Below are positions 9,604 through 21,731 of a stretch of DNA of 64,000 bases, piece after piece. The first letter of the stretch is position 1. Each line of letters starts with the position of its first letter. The translations under genes were made by a program, and so were the position numbers. The notes under the pieces were generated by a model. The model saw only the letters and a program-made list of their open reading frames with translations. It searched no databases and was not told where the DNA came from. Source of the stretch: Linyphia triangularis (taxonomy: Eukaryota; Arthropoda; Arachnida; Araneae; Linyphiidae); assembly GCA_963978545.1 (NCBI GenBank), contig OZ021722.1:41171565-41235564 (forward strand), given 5' to 3'.

Positions 9604-11155
9604 ATCTAAGTGATTGAAGATACCGTGCGAGCTCGAATGGTTCAAATACAATTAGGCATCCAACAACTTCATAGATTCGGCTGAAGGTCTTCCCACTCCT
9701 TTCAGTCAGCTGAACGTTATTTTCTTGATTAATACTTAATAACTGTCCTTAGTGTAGAATTTTAAGCTGGTATAAATTATCACTTTTTTCTCGAGCTTTC
9801 TATCCCAGTGATGCACTTTGAAGGAAACTTTTGTTGAAAAGTAGGGCATTATGGAACTTTTTTTTTTTTTTAAAGTGTTGTCCTAACGTCTTTTGCGTCA
9901 GCGCCAACCCACTTTTTGTCTTGTCTATCTACATAAGCGTTCCACAGCTTGTGAGTGACAAGGAAACGAGTTGAAGTCTGATTTCAGTGGTCCCTAGTAG
10001 CACAGATACGCTGGCCAATTTCGCCAGACATAGGCCAATCCCGATGTGTAACGTTGTGAATCGGTTGTTGGAAACAATATTGGCCAATCTCACCCAATTC
10101 TGGATAAAATATGGACGAGGTTTGGATACGCCGATGTACAGTTTTAAACTTGGGATATTGTATTTATGGGAAACAAAACTATGTGGTGATTTTTACTTGT
10201 TTGTTTGTGGAAAAATCGTGTATTTTGGAACTATGCTCGGTCCGACTAGTCAATCTTCCAATATTTCCCTGTTTCAGTTGCAATAAAGTTAAGTTTAGTT
10301 ATATTGAAATGCCTGATAGTCTTTCTCTAGGAAAGTTCTCGAGATTTCGGCACACGATGCCTCAGTTCTCTTACATCTCTCCTTGCGTACAAAATCATTG
10401 CCGAAATCAAATCTTTTGGATGAGGGAAGGAAGCATTTCGTTCAATAATTGAGTTTAAAACTTCCAGTAAATATTCAGGGAGGTATCGAGATAATCGAAT
10501 TGCCACATATATGTTCTTAGGCCCTTCAGAAAATTAACTTTATTATTTAAATCGAAATCAATGTGGCTTGTAACAATTTAAAATAAAGCATACCACTTGT
10601 TTGAGTTCATCCGATGGTTTACATTCACTCGCATATACTCTAAGTACCCTCTGCTTTCTGTTGTTAGCAATCTGGAGTGTGAGAGGGGATTGGGTTTGCG
10701 AGCTGCCAAGTCATTGGCCTGATCTAATCGCTGCAAAAATATCAAGAAGATATAACGTATCTGTGCCCAGTACTTTCATCTCAGCTTGAGGAATTGAACA
10801 TTCAACACGTAAAAATCAGTCGTGTTGAATTTTTTTTATCGATGTTCCCACTGAAAAATGTTAGTCCTGTTGTAATACTATCTACGCGTTTAAATAGGCA
10901 TGTGAATGATAATTTATTGAAGTATAGGAGGATATATCCCAATGTAGTGATCCCCCAACGTGCAATTTGATCTGTTAGATTATTTCCAGCCAATATTCAT
11001 GGCAGTCCCAATCACAGCCACGTGTGTTAGGATCCAATGAATAAGCAAGTAAGTTTATTAGCTTCAAAGTGTTAAGAATTGTTTTGCAATATACGCCCGA
11101 TAGATGGCGCTTTTGTGTAATCATAATACAACTGTTTTGTATCATTCTTTTAGAG
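9604..11155. other. Intergenic DNA with possible decayed coding traces
   Basis: No gene is supported. At about 10597-10718 an open frame (contains RWFTFTRIYSKYPLLSVVSN then LECERGLGLRAAKSLA) and at 10796-10970 another (IQHVKISRVEFFLSMFPLKN) read like old protein, but they lie in different frames with stops between and no splice sites I trust. Confidence 0.25.
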
Positions 11156-11902
11156 CAGCGTCAGCCACTACGCGGCCCGCGGGCCGGATATGGCCCGCGA
11201 GGGATATTTCTGCGGCCCGCCAACAGCACAGAAGATTAAAAAAAAAAAAAAATCACATTTTCCTGTATGAACTTTTTTTTTTTACATAATTATAATTTTC
11301 CAAAATATTGTAGTATGTGTTAATTATGTCGAACAGAGTTCTCCACTACGTGTCCGAAGAAACTATTTAAAGAAACTTTTTTCAGCAAGATGGTTTTTAT
11401 AAAGAATAAGTACAGTAGTAACTTAACTGAATCTCATTTGGAAAATTTATTAAGATTGACTGCAAAAAATACTGCGACAGACATCGACTCTATCTCAAAA
11501 TAAACTGAATGATTTCGATCACTATCGTGTTACAATTCATATCGACTAAAACCAACTAAAACAGAGTAATCTGGAAGTACAGTTTAAATAGTTTTATTAA
11601 AAGGTAAGTTAAGCTCTATTGTCACGTTGGAACAGAAGATTTACTTCTCTTTTAGAATTCAATTTACTAATAATGAATATTATAATTTTTTAATTATTAA
11701 AAAAAAAAAAAAAAAAATATCAAATATCAATTGTAATGTGATTAAAATTAAAAAAATCTCTTTTTTTTCCTTCTTCAGTTTTCAGAAAGACTATGTGTTA
11801 TTAAATCAATAATAAAAAATACATATATTGGAGTATCCGGCGGGCCGAAAAGCTCCAACATAAGGCATACGGCCCGCCTTTAAGAGTTAGTGGCGAACGC
11901 TG
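11156..11902. mobile_element. hAT-type MITE 2 (747 bp), perfect 8-bp target duplication
   Basis: Flanked by TTTTAGAG at 11148-11155 and 11903-11910. The left end CAGCGTCAGCCACTACGCGG is followed by GGCCCGC repeats; the right end is GAGTTAGTGGCGAACGCTG. It aligns over its length with MITE 1 at 8927-9603 (shared internal blocks such as CAGAGTTCTCCACTACGTG and TTAACTGAATCTCATTTGG), same orientation. No transposase. Confidence 0.9.
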
Positions 11903-11910
11903 TTTTAGAG

Positions 11911-13237
11911 TATTAGATATGTACTAATAAAGACGTAGCCGAGAAATTAGGAGTTGCGTTTTCCCTTGCATGGGAGGGATAGGTACATCGACTCAAAAAG
12001 ATGGCACACAAAGGAAGAGAAAGCACCACGAGAAAGGCCACCCAGATTGAAACCTGCCAAAACACAGTTTTTATCAATGTTTCAAAGGTTATGCGCGAAC
12101 GATTATTATTGAATAATTACCAATTTGATTTTTTCCACAAGTTCTATCTACTTCCTTCCACACAATACAAACTAATGTACCTCGATAATTTAGTGATTGG
12201 TGTATTCTACAAATTAATGGAAAAAGGGTATTTATATTTATTCAAAACTTTGAAGTGAATTCTTGAAGTAAATAAAACAATTTTAACAAAATATGTAAAT
12301 AATAACGTTAATATCCATTTTATAAAAAAATAATTTTTTTAACAAAAAAAAATTAAGTTTGAATATTTATAATTATTAATATATGTTTTAAAAAGTTTAG
12401 AAGAGTGTTTTCCTGTGTTATACCACCCTTTCACTACTTATTGCAAACTATTGCCTTTCAAATATATAACGTTTAGAAATTTATAAAAATTTACGAAAAA
12501 TAGTTATTTTTTGTATTTTCTCCAAACTTTGAGGTGAATGCGCGATCGGAATATATTATTTTTTTTTCAAAAAATTTTCTACAGTTTTTCTTATCAAGAT
12601 GTATAAAATATTTTTTTTTTCGAACCACCCTAATATACAAGATGGTATTTGTATTCGCTTCTAATTTTTTTATTACAATTCCTGGATACAATGAATTGTC
12701 AGAACATATAGCAAAATAGTCTCCTTTTATACCTTTATTAGATTTTCCAGATTCTTGCTAAGTTTAGGCGTTGTGACCACCATTTTGTGGTCTATCTCTT
12801 TGTGAAAAGAAGCTTTTTTCCTATGAGAGGTTGGTATGCTGGTATAGTCCTATATGCTGGGATTTGATTGCTATTGTTTGCACTATACTTCTGCACAAGC
12901 AAACTTTTTGTCTAACTTCTCTATTACATCTTGATATCTGTGATGTTCCAAGAATAGCTAAGGCATCACCTGATTTCAAACTGATATCCAATGCTTAGTC
13001 AAAAAATACGGAAAAGCAAATTATTGGTAAACAAAAATAAAATTGATGAATTATATGCAAAGCATCCTGGTAAAAAACATTAAGATTTTGTGTTTGAAAG
13101 AAATACACTATCAATTAGTTAACATTTTATATTCATAATTTAAATTCTCCTATGGTGTTTTGAATCATCTACTAGATATCAATTAAAAGTAAAACAGAAA
13201 GTTTGTTAGGCAAAACAGTATAGTTACAAAGTACTAA

Positions 13238-13239
<2 letters not shown>
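11911..13239. other. Non-coding AT-rich DNA
   Basis: No supported gene. The small frame at 12001-12258 (85 residues) becomes Phe/Tyr/Leu-rich and shows no motif. A minus-strand frame at about 12960-12780 stays open for about 60 codons without recognisable similarity. Confidence 0.35.

Positions 13240-13283
<44 letters not shown>
13240..13283. repeat. T(44) homopolymer
   Basis: An uninterrupted T run, the longest pure homopolymer in the window. It adjoins the region with repeated GGGACGGTAAGG motifs; its length in the assembly may be unreliable. Confidence 0.9.
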
Positions 13284-13288
<5 letters not shown>

Positions 13289-13401
13289 AATGTAAATTTT
13301 GCTTTGAAAATTATGATCATACCCAAAATACCCAAAATTACAAAGCAGTGAAAGAGAGTTAACTAATTTATATATCTACAAATTCATTTGAAAGATTAAA
13401 T

Positions 13402-14035
13402 TACTTATCCGTCCCTTACTAATTTTATTAATGCCTAATTCACTACTATCCCCAACGTGTTTCTTACTGTCCCTTTCAATAGTAAAATGTAACAGGGACG
13501 GTAAGGGAGGTACAGTAAAGAAAATTGTATTCTAGACCTTCACCATGTTAGGTCTAGCTACAACCACATGCTACATGATTTTTTTTTACACCTTTCACCT
13601 ACATTAAACCATGCAACAAAAAAAGTTTCAACTTGCCTATCAAAGTTTCGCAATTAGCCTGGGAGACGGTAAGCTGACCAATAAAGCCACTCGGTTGCTA
13701 TTTCCATGTTGGTTGAGCCTACTCTTCTCAAAGCAGCATGATGGGATAAAATAGCTGTTGTTGATTGAAATGTGAGTTTTCTACAGACCTCTGGTGTCTC
13801 TTTTCTTCACTTTAGCACGAGGGACGGTAAGGATATAGAAATCCAGGGGAAAAGTTTAAAAAACAGTAAATAATATTGAAATTTCCAAAAACCTGTCCTT
13901 TCTTAAGTATATATGTTTAAAAATAATACAAGTTCAATTACAAATGAAAATAAATATGATTTACATGAAACAAATTTATAAATTTCGACTCAAAACTCAA
14001 AAATTGTCATTAAGGACAAGGGACGGTAAGGAATT
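13402..14035. repeat. Region with dispersed GGGACGGTAAGG motifs, probable degenerate DNA transposon
   Basis: GGGACGGTAAGG occurs at about 13496, 13821 and 14023; a near inverse (CCGTCCCTTACT) lies at about 13408. The outermost pair is inverted (CTTATCCGTCCCTT versus AAGGGACGGTAAGG), consistent with element ends, and the internal copies resemble subterminal transposase-binding repeats. No transposase frame or target duplication was found. Confidence 0.4.
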
Positions 14036-14051
14036 TTCTGCAACATTTTTT

Positions 14052-14089
<38 letters not shown>

Positions 14090-14943
14090 ACCTTTATACT
14101 AGTTTATTTAATAAATACTGTTGTATAGTTTCACAACAATTAGTTTTACAGTTTAAGGAGAAAAGAAAGAAAAGCATGCTTTATTTTAAAAGTTATGCCT
14201 CAGGGACTTAAAAGTCAAAATTTTGGTAGAAATGTCCATATTTTAGAAGTATGGCAGGATAGGATAAGCTGATATAAATTAAATGACAGTTTATGTCATC
14301 ATTAATTCTGTTGAACTTCAAGTTTAGCTTCTTACTTTTAAGTTTTAAAAAATATTCAAATTCGATTATTTTTATCATTCTTCATGTCTAATGTTTACAT
14401 ATCGAATGATATGCATGATTATGAAAATAAGTTTGACTTATATCTACTTTATAATCATATACGATTGTTAGGTTATATCGGAAATTCTCTGGTGCAAGAA
14501 TTTCTCCAAGGACTACATTGCATTGACCCGCATTTGCATCTCATAGAATTGAAAACCGGGAAAAGTCTCATCAGATAGCCTGACACAAGACTATCACGAT
14601 CGCAGCTGCGTCTACTCTGAAAAGAGAGGCTGATGAGCGTCGCCAAAACTCGATAAAAAAATGTCTGCTTTTTTGGTATGTATGTATTTTGCTTCTGCAG
14701 TGAAAATAATAGGAAGTGCACTCATTCCCCGATCCCCCTTGGCTTGTAATTGAATTGTTAAAAATTAAACTGGAGAAAGATGCGAAATTCACAGGAAAAT
14801 GAAGTATCAAACGAAGGAAACTGAAGAAGAGGAATATAAAATTAAAAATTTTAACGACCTTGATGGCTTTAGTGTTAAGAAATCTTAAGTCTTGTTCAAA
14901 TCACGTAAAAGCGAACAAGAACATAATTATAAAAAAATTCTAG

Positions 14944-15123
14944 TTTGCCAATGATTCACTGTTCAAGGAATTTTTTTATCTGTTTTGTGACTATACTTGG
15001 ATTGATTTAGAAGAATTTTTAGACGAGGCAAAACCAAACGTTATAATAAACAAAATAGATTTATGTCATGATCGTTCATCGGCAACAAGCAGTTGGCAGA
15101 CAATTCAGTTACTTGCTTCATGA
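14944..15123 (+). CDS. Exon-like frame, unidentified (possibly a decayed gene end)
   Basis: After an acceptor-like AAATTCTAG (ending 14943) the plus strand stays open for 59 codons to TGA at 15121-15123. The peptide reads like globular protein: FANDSLFKEFFYLFCDYTWI, DLEEFLDEAKPNVIINKIDL, then a Ser/Thr-rich end. Codon content (many Asp, Glu, Trp and Cys codons) contrasts with the Lys/Asn/Phe bias of chance frames here. A repeat with hAT-like ends begins just downstream (about 15130), so the stop may be near an insertion boundary. No family is recognised and no upstream exon is found; chance cannot be excluded. Confidence 0.3.
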   Translation, partial: FANDSLFKEFFYLFCDYTWIDLEEFLDEAKPNVIINKIDLCHDRSSATSSWQTIQLLAS

Positions 15124-15129
15124 AATGGT

Positions 15130-15861
15130 TTGTTCGAGGAGGGTGCAAGAAGATGCACTTGCACCCCCCTGGCTCTTGAAATTTAAAAAAAAATGAGGGA
15201 AAAGATGTAAATTCCAAGATAAAGAAAGCACATATGCCGTTTATACTTTTATGTTACAATGAGCATTTTTTTTCTATTATTTTAGTCTTTTGTTTCTTTC
15301 CAATGTCGTTTTTAATAGCTACTTGCTTGACGATTTTCTGGCACCTGTTGTCTAGGATTATTAGAGGTTGATGAGTAGAAGTATTTGTTCCTTTTATTGT
15401 ATAATCATTTCCTGTGTAGTTTTCAAACTTCTAGGAAAATGTTTTGTTTTTTAAGTCATCAGATATACTATCTTGAAATCTATTTTTAGAATTCAATTAA
15501 ACATATCGAATACTGCCTACGAATTTCATTTTAATTTTTTTTTTCATTATTTTCGAAACTTGGAAGATATAAAATGTTACTCTTCTGTATTTTTGCATCT
15601 TCATGTTTCTCTATTCTAAACATTGATCTAGTTGGATACTAAAAAAATCGTTAAAAAAATATTATATAATATTTTTAGTATTTATTATTGCTTTCTCTTT
15701 AACAGGGTTGAGCTTTAAAAAATATTTACCATGAATTTTAACTATTCTCAAAGAGTATAATTTATAATGCATAATTATTAATTAACATTTCTAAAAAATT
15801 AATGATTTTGATAAAAATCTAGTCCTGCACCCAATTTCAAATACTCCTGGGGGCGCCCATG
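15130..15861. mobile_element. Non-autonomous hAT-like element
   Basis: The left part contains GAGGGTGCAAGAAGATGCAC then TTGCACCCCCCTGGC. The right end TACTCCTGGGGGCGCCCATGG resembles the right end of the ZMYM1-type element at about 4536 and the block at 26190-26240. ATGGTTTG (15125-15132) and ATGGTTCG (15858-15865) could be a 7/8 target duplication, but the termini are not sharply defined. The interior is AT-rich and non-coding. Confidence 0.45.
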
Positions 15862-15870
15862 GTTCGAAGA

Positions 15871-16170
15871 TTATGAAGAACTCAATACAAATTGATCAAT
15901 CATTAGATTGAGTATTAACTTGAGTCGAGTGAAAATCGAAATGGTAATGTCAACCAGTCGAAGAGCAATGGTCACTGCCGCTGTTTTTTCAGTCTCTTTC
16001 AAATATTTCTCGTAACCAATAAAGCTCCCCACCGTGTCCTTTATAGTCCCTAGGGTGACTTTCAGCATTTTAGTGGATGCATTCCCCCATTCTAAACACA
16101 TGATAAAATGACAAAGGAAAGGATGTACTTGTGCAAGAGTCGCCACTCGCGTTGATGGCGAGAGAATTTT
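15871..16170 (-). CDS. Unidentified protein-like open frame, possible exon or pseudogene
   Basis: The minus strand is open from about 16170 to the stop next to 15871. It contains TLAQVHPFLCHFIMCLEWGN, then KMLKVTLGTIKDTVGSFIGY, then EKYLKETEKTAAVTIALRLV. Mixed composition with Trp, Cys, His and regular amphipathic spacing is unlike the low-complexity chance frames around it. No ATG precedes the well-formed part except internal ones, so it would be a terminal exon or a fragment. The next repeat boundary is immediately downstream (15861). No family recognised. Confidence 0.3.
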   Translation of the reverse strand, partial: KILSPSTRVATLAQVHPFLCHFIMCLEWGNASTKMLKVTLGTIKDTVGSFIGYEKYLKETEKTAAVTIALRLVDITISIFTRLKLILNLMIDQFVLSSS

Positions 16171-18835
16171 ATAGGTAATTTTTTTTTTTTTGCTCCTTTC
16201 AAAAAGAAAAAGGAAAGGACTTTGGAAGTATATTTTCCGTCGCCATACCCAAGATCATACACCTATTTTAATTTTTTGACAAAACTAAGGGAAAGTTCAC
16301 TCTTCAACCAGAAACTAATATGTTCAATTAAAAATTTATACTTATTGGCACCAAACACCTATTTCTGAAAAAATTCAACACATACAATTTAAGGAAAAAG
16401 TGGTAAGGCAGCTGCCACACTTGCCATATTGATTCCTACGTCACTGCTACTATGTTTTGAAAGTAACCAAGCACATGCACAACTGTGCTAAATCGTGACT
16501 GGTAAGAAAAATTTACTACTGAAAATGATGAGCAAATTCACCATTATTAATTATTATGAGCATAAGGTCCATAACCTTTTTCAAACCATTTTTTTTTTTT
16601 TTTTTTTTTTTTTTTGTATAGGGTGTGAGATTTCATTTGTTGGTAGCCTTTGTGCCCCAATGCACTCACAGTTGACTGTGAAGTAGTTGCAATCAACTGT
16701 AATGATTAAAAGTAAAACTCATTAAAATATTGGAAAACTAATTATTCACAAATACTCACCACAAGTATTTTAAATAAAACATAAACTTTAAAAATATAAA
16801 CAAAACATAAACTTTAAAAATACCCATAAACAAAATGCATAAGGGAATGTGTTTCGTATATTTTCGTGTTTGCATACTATAAACATAGAACATTAAAAAA
16901 TATCATCTGACCGTAACACAATCTAAATTATACTTGACGATGAACAATCGTAATAATACTATGTATGTCAAATGGCATTGGCAACGATGCCCTCAGCTCA
17001 AAGATACTCTTAACTTTTGGAAGAAGCACTATACGTTTTTGTTTTAGGAAATAGATTATTTTGGTTACTCTTTACTTAGAGGAAAACCACCTCGCTCTGA
17101 GGGTTTAAAAACTGACTCTTTTGAGGATACTATCAATAAAATAGTAATAAAAATTATTTTAAGGATAAATTTTATAAAAAATTCACATTTTTTCAGTGAT
17201 TTTTTCGCTAGAATTTACAGTTTCTACAAAATAATATGTAAAAAAAAAGCGAGTTACAAATTGTTTGTTGCGAGGTGCAACGAACTCTAATCCAACACAA
17301 AACTATAGTAGACAGTAATAAATAGTTTACATCATGACTGATAGATGGCGCTGTCAGACCACATATTTCCTTTCCTTCTTTTCCCGAATCGAATAGTGAA
17401 ACTACCGACATTCTTTTTCGAAAAAGAAAAAAAAAAAGGGGAAAAAAGTTGAATAGCAGGTGGGCTCGTAAATGTGACACGAGCAGGGAGGTCTACCTGC
17501 TTGGCCACAGGAGCTCTTTTTTCTTTTTTAATGTTTTATATCTTAGCTAGCATTTGAAATAAGGCGCTGCTTTTTTTTTTAATATGCGTGGGCGAATGGA
17601 ATTGAATCTTCCCACCACGACATACATTGTGCCTTCTATTGTGAAATTCTTCTAAATCTACACCTCTTTACACTGTTTATTTCAGGGTAATAGAGGTCAT
17701 AATTCTGCTCTTTTTAAAATGAGTTTTTCATTGTCATATTTATATAGTCATGTATTTAAAAATGGCAATCGGTTTAATTCATAGCTTTCCCCGAAACCGT
17801 ATTCTAAGCGTGTTCACAAATATATTTTAAGTCAGCTTGTGAGATTGGAAAAGCTATCGACAAAGTATACGGTCAGTCACGGTTTATTACAATCTTCAAA
17901 GTTCAAACAAGAAAGATTTAGAACGAGAATGATTTTTTTTAAAAATACGTACCTCTAGTGGCGCAACCGAAGAAGTCAACCAGAAAATTTCTATGAGAGG
18001 GATTTTCAATCGAAGCCAAGTTTGCTCTCGTATTTCTCTGTATAAAAAGCAAACTCTGTATAACTTTCATGCAGAATTTCATTATTTGTTTCAAGTCATC
18101 AATATTTTTTGCATATTTTTAATCTGTCACTTACATATGACAAAATATTAAAATGGCTTTTGTCCAGTTTTCGAGTTATACAAAACAACCCAACATGGGA
18201 CTACATTTTATCTAGATTCCGTATTATCCATAGTTTTTAGATTTAACTTAGTATAAAAAATTTTCGTTTGTTTAAATTCAGTTACAGAAGGAATAATATT
18301 TTAGGTAAATGGACAAATGCCAATATCAGGTTTTACTACATTTTTATTTATAAAATACAAGGGCATTGAAACACTATATCTACATTTAAAAAGACTTGAA
18401 GCAATGCATAATAGTTTTTTGATGCTAGGAAATTTACAAATCCGTTATTTTAAAGTTTCTTGGACGTAATAGCTACTTTAGTGCGATATGGTAGGCAAAC
18501 TCTGCCTGAATTATTGTATATTAAAAATATTTATTTTGAAATTATTTGTTTCTTATTCAATCGTAATAAAACCCTGGGATGTTAAGGATCTAGGTGGGGG
18601 TGGGTGACCGATCTTAAGATCCCTCCCCCTGGATGCGCGCCTGCGTACCTCCAAAGCAGATCTTAGTCTCAGCCGCGATACTTTGATTTGTTTTTGTTTT
18701 TTGGAACTACCGACTGTCTATTTCTGCCACTTATAAAGTGCTTAACCCAGCCTAATACGTCTCGTAATTTTGAGTATCTAGAAGAATACGAGATCGAAAT
18801 CTTCTAGTATAAACCCCTCTCTCCGACCCCTCCAC
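16171..18835. other. Non-coding DNA
   Basis: AT-rich sequence with a T(26) run at about 16590 and no supported gene. 18590-18650 has a G-rich then C-rich pair (GATCTAGGTGGGGG / GATCCCTCCCCCTGG), perhaps the end of a hAT-like MITE. Confidence 0.35.
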
Positions 18836-18978
18836 ACCAACGAGAGGACATTGAGGCCACGACAGATTTAATGTGCACCAGCCCCCATTAGGTACACACC
18901 GATATTTGGCGGATGGAGGTCCGAACCCACAACCCTCCTGTTACGAGCTCGATACTCTACCGCAAGGATATCGGTGCC
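18836..18978 (-). mobile_element. tRNA-derived SINE, minus strand
   Basis: Read on the minus strand from 18978, the sequence starts GGCACCGATATCCTTGCGGT, with an A box (GCGGTAGAGTATCGAG) and a B box (GGGTTCGGACC) at tRNA-like spacing. A non-tRNA body follows, ending near TGTCCTCTCGTTGG. It lacks a full cloverleaf (no proper acceptor pairing). It differs from the other SINE family in this window, which ends in AACCAACC. Confidence 0.65.
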
Positions 18979-19879
18979 TGCGATACTTTGAAAATAAGTA
19001 AATAAAATAAATAAAAAAATAAAAATGTTTTTGAAGGTGGGTTGTGATCAGCCACAAGCTGTTGCCATTCAATTTAAATCAAATCTTAATTCCCCTCTGC
19101 ATAAGTTCCATAAAAAGGTCATGTCGTACAACAGAATTCAATGTAGCAGTTTTCTTATTTAATTTCACTGGAATAAAATAAAAGTTTCCCCAAAAAGCTT
19201 CGTTAAACTTTTTAGTGGAGTAAACAAATGACAAATCCCCAGTTAAATGTTGTATAACAAAGTTAAACTTTTCAGTTCAGTTCCTTGGAAAAACATTTTC
19301 ACACGAGCAGTAGAAAATATTGGCAACTGACACAGTCTAACATGCACTTACAATTTTGTGACTCGTTGGAGGTAGAATGCAGCTAGAATTTTAATTTGTT
19401 TTTCAAAGTAGTAAAAATTATATATAGAATCCAAAAAAGAAGACATTGAAAATGAAATCGATTTGCCTTTGAAGCAAAATTAATTAATACACATTCTGCA
19501 GCTTAGTTAATAATTATCTTTGCAATTAAATTTTATACAAAATAGTTTGTATTAATAACAAGTAATTTTTGTTTATAACACACTATGCAGTAAACGATAT
19601 ACATTTGAGTCACCTGTTCATAAGAAAATCTCGACAAACCTTCAGTATTTTTATAACTCCGCTTCTGAGAAAACCGCTTACTTTTCTTTTAAAAATGATC
19701 GCATCAAATGTAAAGAGACAAATTATTTTTTGCAGATGTTTTATACAGAAGTGAGTTAGAAATTTTTTAATTCGCTTAAGGACTTTGCTAAAATTGGACG
19801 TACGAAAACGGGCCATAATCCTTATAGCTCACTCTTTTCATGAATAGCACCGTTTCCATTCCAAACAATAAAAAATAAA
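18979..19879. other. Non-coding DNA
   Basis: AT-rich, no gene, RNA or element recognised. Open frames on both strands over 19569-19816 are mutual shadows of the same AT-rich stretch. Confidence 0.35.
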
Positions 19880-20400
19880 AAAATAAAAAAACGCTTCCCC
19901 CCCTCCCATCCAAACAACAAAACACCCCCTCAGGGCGCGAGCTTTCCGAACGAAACTCCAATCAGCCATTCCCAGCACACAACTCACTCCGCCGCCATTC
20001 TCTCCCCCCCCCCCTTCCCCTTTTACATCGAACCCGCGGAAGTTTTGAAGAGTGATTCCGGGGAGGGTGTAGTCCGAACTCCGGAAGATTTATTTTGAGG
20101 GGAGAGAGAAGGGGGGGGGGGGAGAGGATGGAGCTCTCATCTAAAGTCCCAGCTGTGGCTGTGTAACCTCCGCTGCTAATTTAACGCCTCCTCCCCCTCT
20201 CCCTCCTTTCCTGTCTCCCCGCGACGATCGCCGGCAACTCGCCCCGAGGGGTTGCCGCATGAAAGAGGAAAAAGAGAGGAGCTCTGTTGGCGGTTGCCAA
20301 ATCGGCGGGGGAGATTGGATGTTGCTGCGAAGCGGCTTTTACATTGTGGGAACGGAAAACACTAACGAAACCGTGATCAAGATGGGGGAATGGAAGCATT
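19880..20400. other. GC-rich island, possible regulatory or conserved non-coding DNA
   Basis: Composition changes sharply to CpG-containing, C- and G-tract-rich DNA (for example CGACGATCGCCGGCAACTCG at about 20221 and GGCGGTTGCCAAATCGG at about 20290). No long frame fits a protein. Such islands in AT-rich animal genomes are often promoters, first exons or conserved non-coding elements. No TATA or splice evidence. Confidence 0.3.
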
Positions 20401-20768
20401 TAAAAAAAATGTGACTTTTTGATTATGATGAGATCTATCTGATGTGATCTTGTTGATGATGATAGTAATGATGACGATAATAGTTCAATAAATCTTTTAT
20501 CGAAACCTCCTCTCACCCAACAACATACAAAAGGGTGGGCACAAAATTCAGGGAAAAAAAAATTCCCCTGATAATTCACTGATTTCCCCGACAGATTTCT
20601 AAAAAATTTACTGATTTTTTTTAAAAAACTCCCCATCTTTTTCAGATGTGTAGACACCCTGATCAAACAAAACATGTGCATGCTAGAGATAATCTGCCGG
20701 GTTTTTTAAAAACAGTTTTGGTGGTAATGAAAAGTTTAAATTAACCAGTAACATTAAACTTCTAACGA

Positions 20769-21731
20769 CAGGGTTTCTGCCAAAATCAAATGTCACAAAT
20801 CCATGACTTTCCAAGACTGAAGCAAACAATTTTCCATGACTCAAGAAATCAAATAACAAAAAATAATAATAAAATAATGATAATAATAATAACCTATATG
20901 AATTTTACTAACACGAATATAGTAAGTAAATCAATGCACCATAAAATGATTTTTATAAAGTTTAATTTTAAATTAAGTAAAAAATCCTTGTTTCAATAAC
21001 TTTCAAATCAGAAGAAAAAGGGAAAAATATTTTTCCCAAAATAATTTGAGTGAAAAAAAAGTAATAATAAAGAAATGTTTGAAGAAAGAATAAGTCAATG
21101 ATAATAAATTATAAAAGCAAAAATCAAATGTTTTGATATCAACAATGAAAAACAGAAGAAAAAAAAACGGGAAAAAAAAATTTAAATACAAGCTTATCAA
21201 AACTGTTCAGCCGACCAAACGGTCTAGTGATTAGAGTACTGGCTTCTAGACCGCGAGGTTGCGGGTTTGAGTCCCGTGTTAGGCATGGGTGTTTGTAATT
21301 GTACGTTGGCTTGTCTAATGACGAATGTTTCGGAGCATTATAGTCGGCGTGTTGCTGACGGCGCCAGATAATCTGAATACAACCAACCAAAACTGTTCAT
21401 TTCAGTTTTCATATTATGAAACTTTTTTCACCTATAAGACCTTTCTCGGTCACAAATTTGGAGTTCAGATATGTTTTCACTAACTGTGACCGTTGTTTTC
21501 GTTAAAACGTAAATAAAAACAGATGAATTTTCGATGAGCTGAATAGAGATCATGGCGTAACAGTTTTTTCTTAAAATGTTTAGAAATACATTATATTCAA
21601 GGTATTTCCATGACTTACGGCCATTTTTTTTGTTGCTCAAAATCATGACTTTCTATGACAAAATTTACCCAATGTCCAAATTCATGACTTTCCATGACAT
21701 TTCCTGACTTTCTATATGATCGGAAACCCTG
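20769..21731. mobile_element. hAT-like MITE, CAGGGTTTC ends
   Basis: Inverted ends CAGGGTTTCTGCC (left) and CAGGGTTTCCGATC (right, read inward). TAACGA lies directly outside both ends (20763-20768 and 21732-21737). Inner sides repeat CATGACTTTCCATGAC-type motifs on both arms (about 20800-20840 and 21645-21705). No transposase. A SINE (21210-21388) is inserted in its middle. Confidence 0.7.
21210..21388 (+). mobile_element. tRNA-derived SINE (AACCAACC-tail family), full copy
   Basis: Flanked by AAAACTGTTCA at 21199-21209 and 21389-21399 (perfect 11-bp duplication typical of LINE-driven insertion). The 5' part is tRNA-like: an A-box-like TCTAGTGATTAGAGTACTGG and a B box in GCGGGTTTGAGTCCCG. 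The body ends TCTGAATACAACCAACC. Related copies at 40055-40200 and 52352-52494 share the tRNA part and the AACCAACC end. Confidence 0.85.

Noticed and set aside
10597..10970. Decayed coding region, perhaps a hAT C-terminus (ECERGL string)
   Set aside because: The resemblance is too short and the frames are inconsistent.
18836..18978. Functional tRNA gene on the minus strand
   Set aside because: A and B boxes are present but the acceptor stem does not pair and a SINE body follows.
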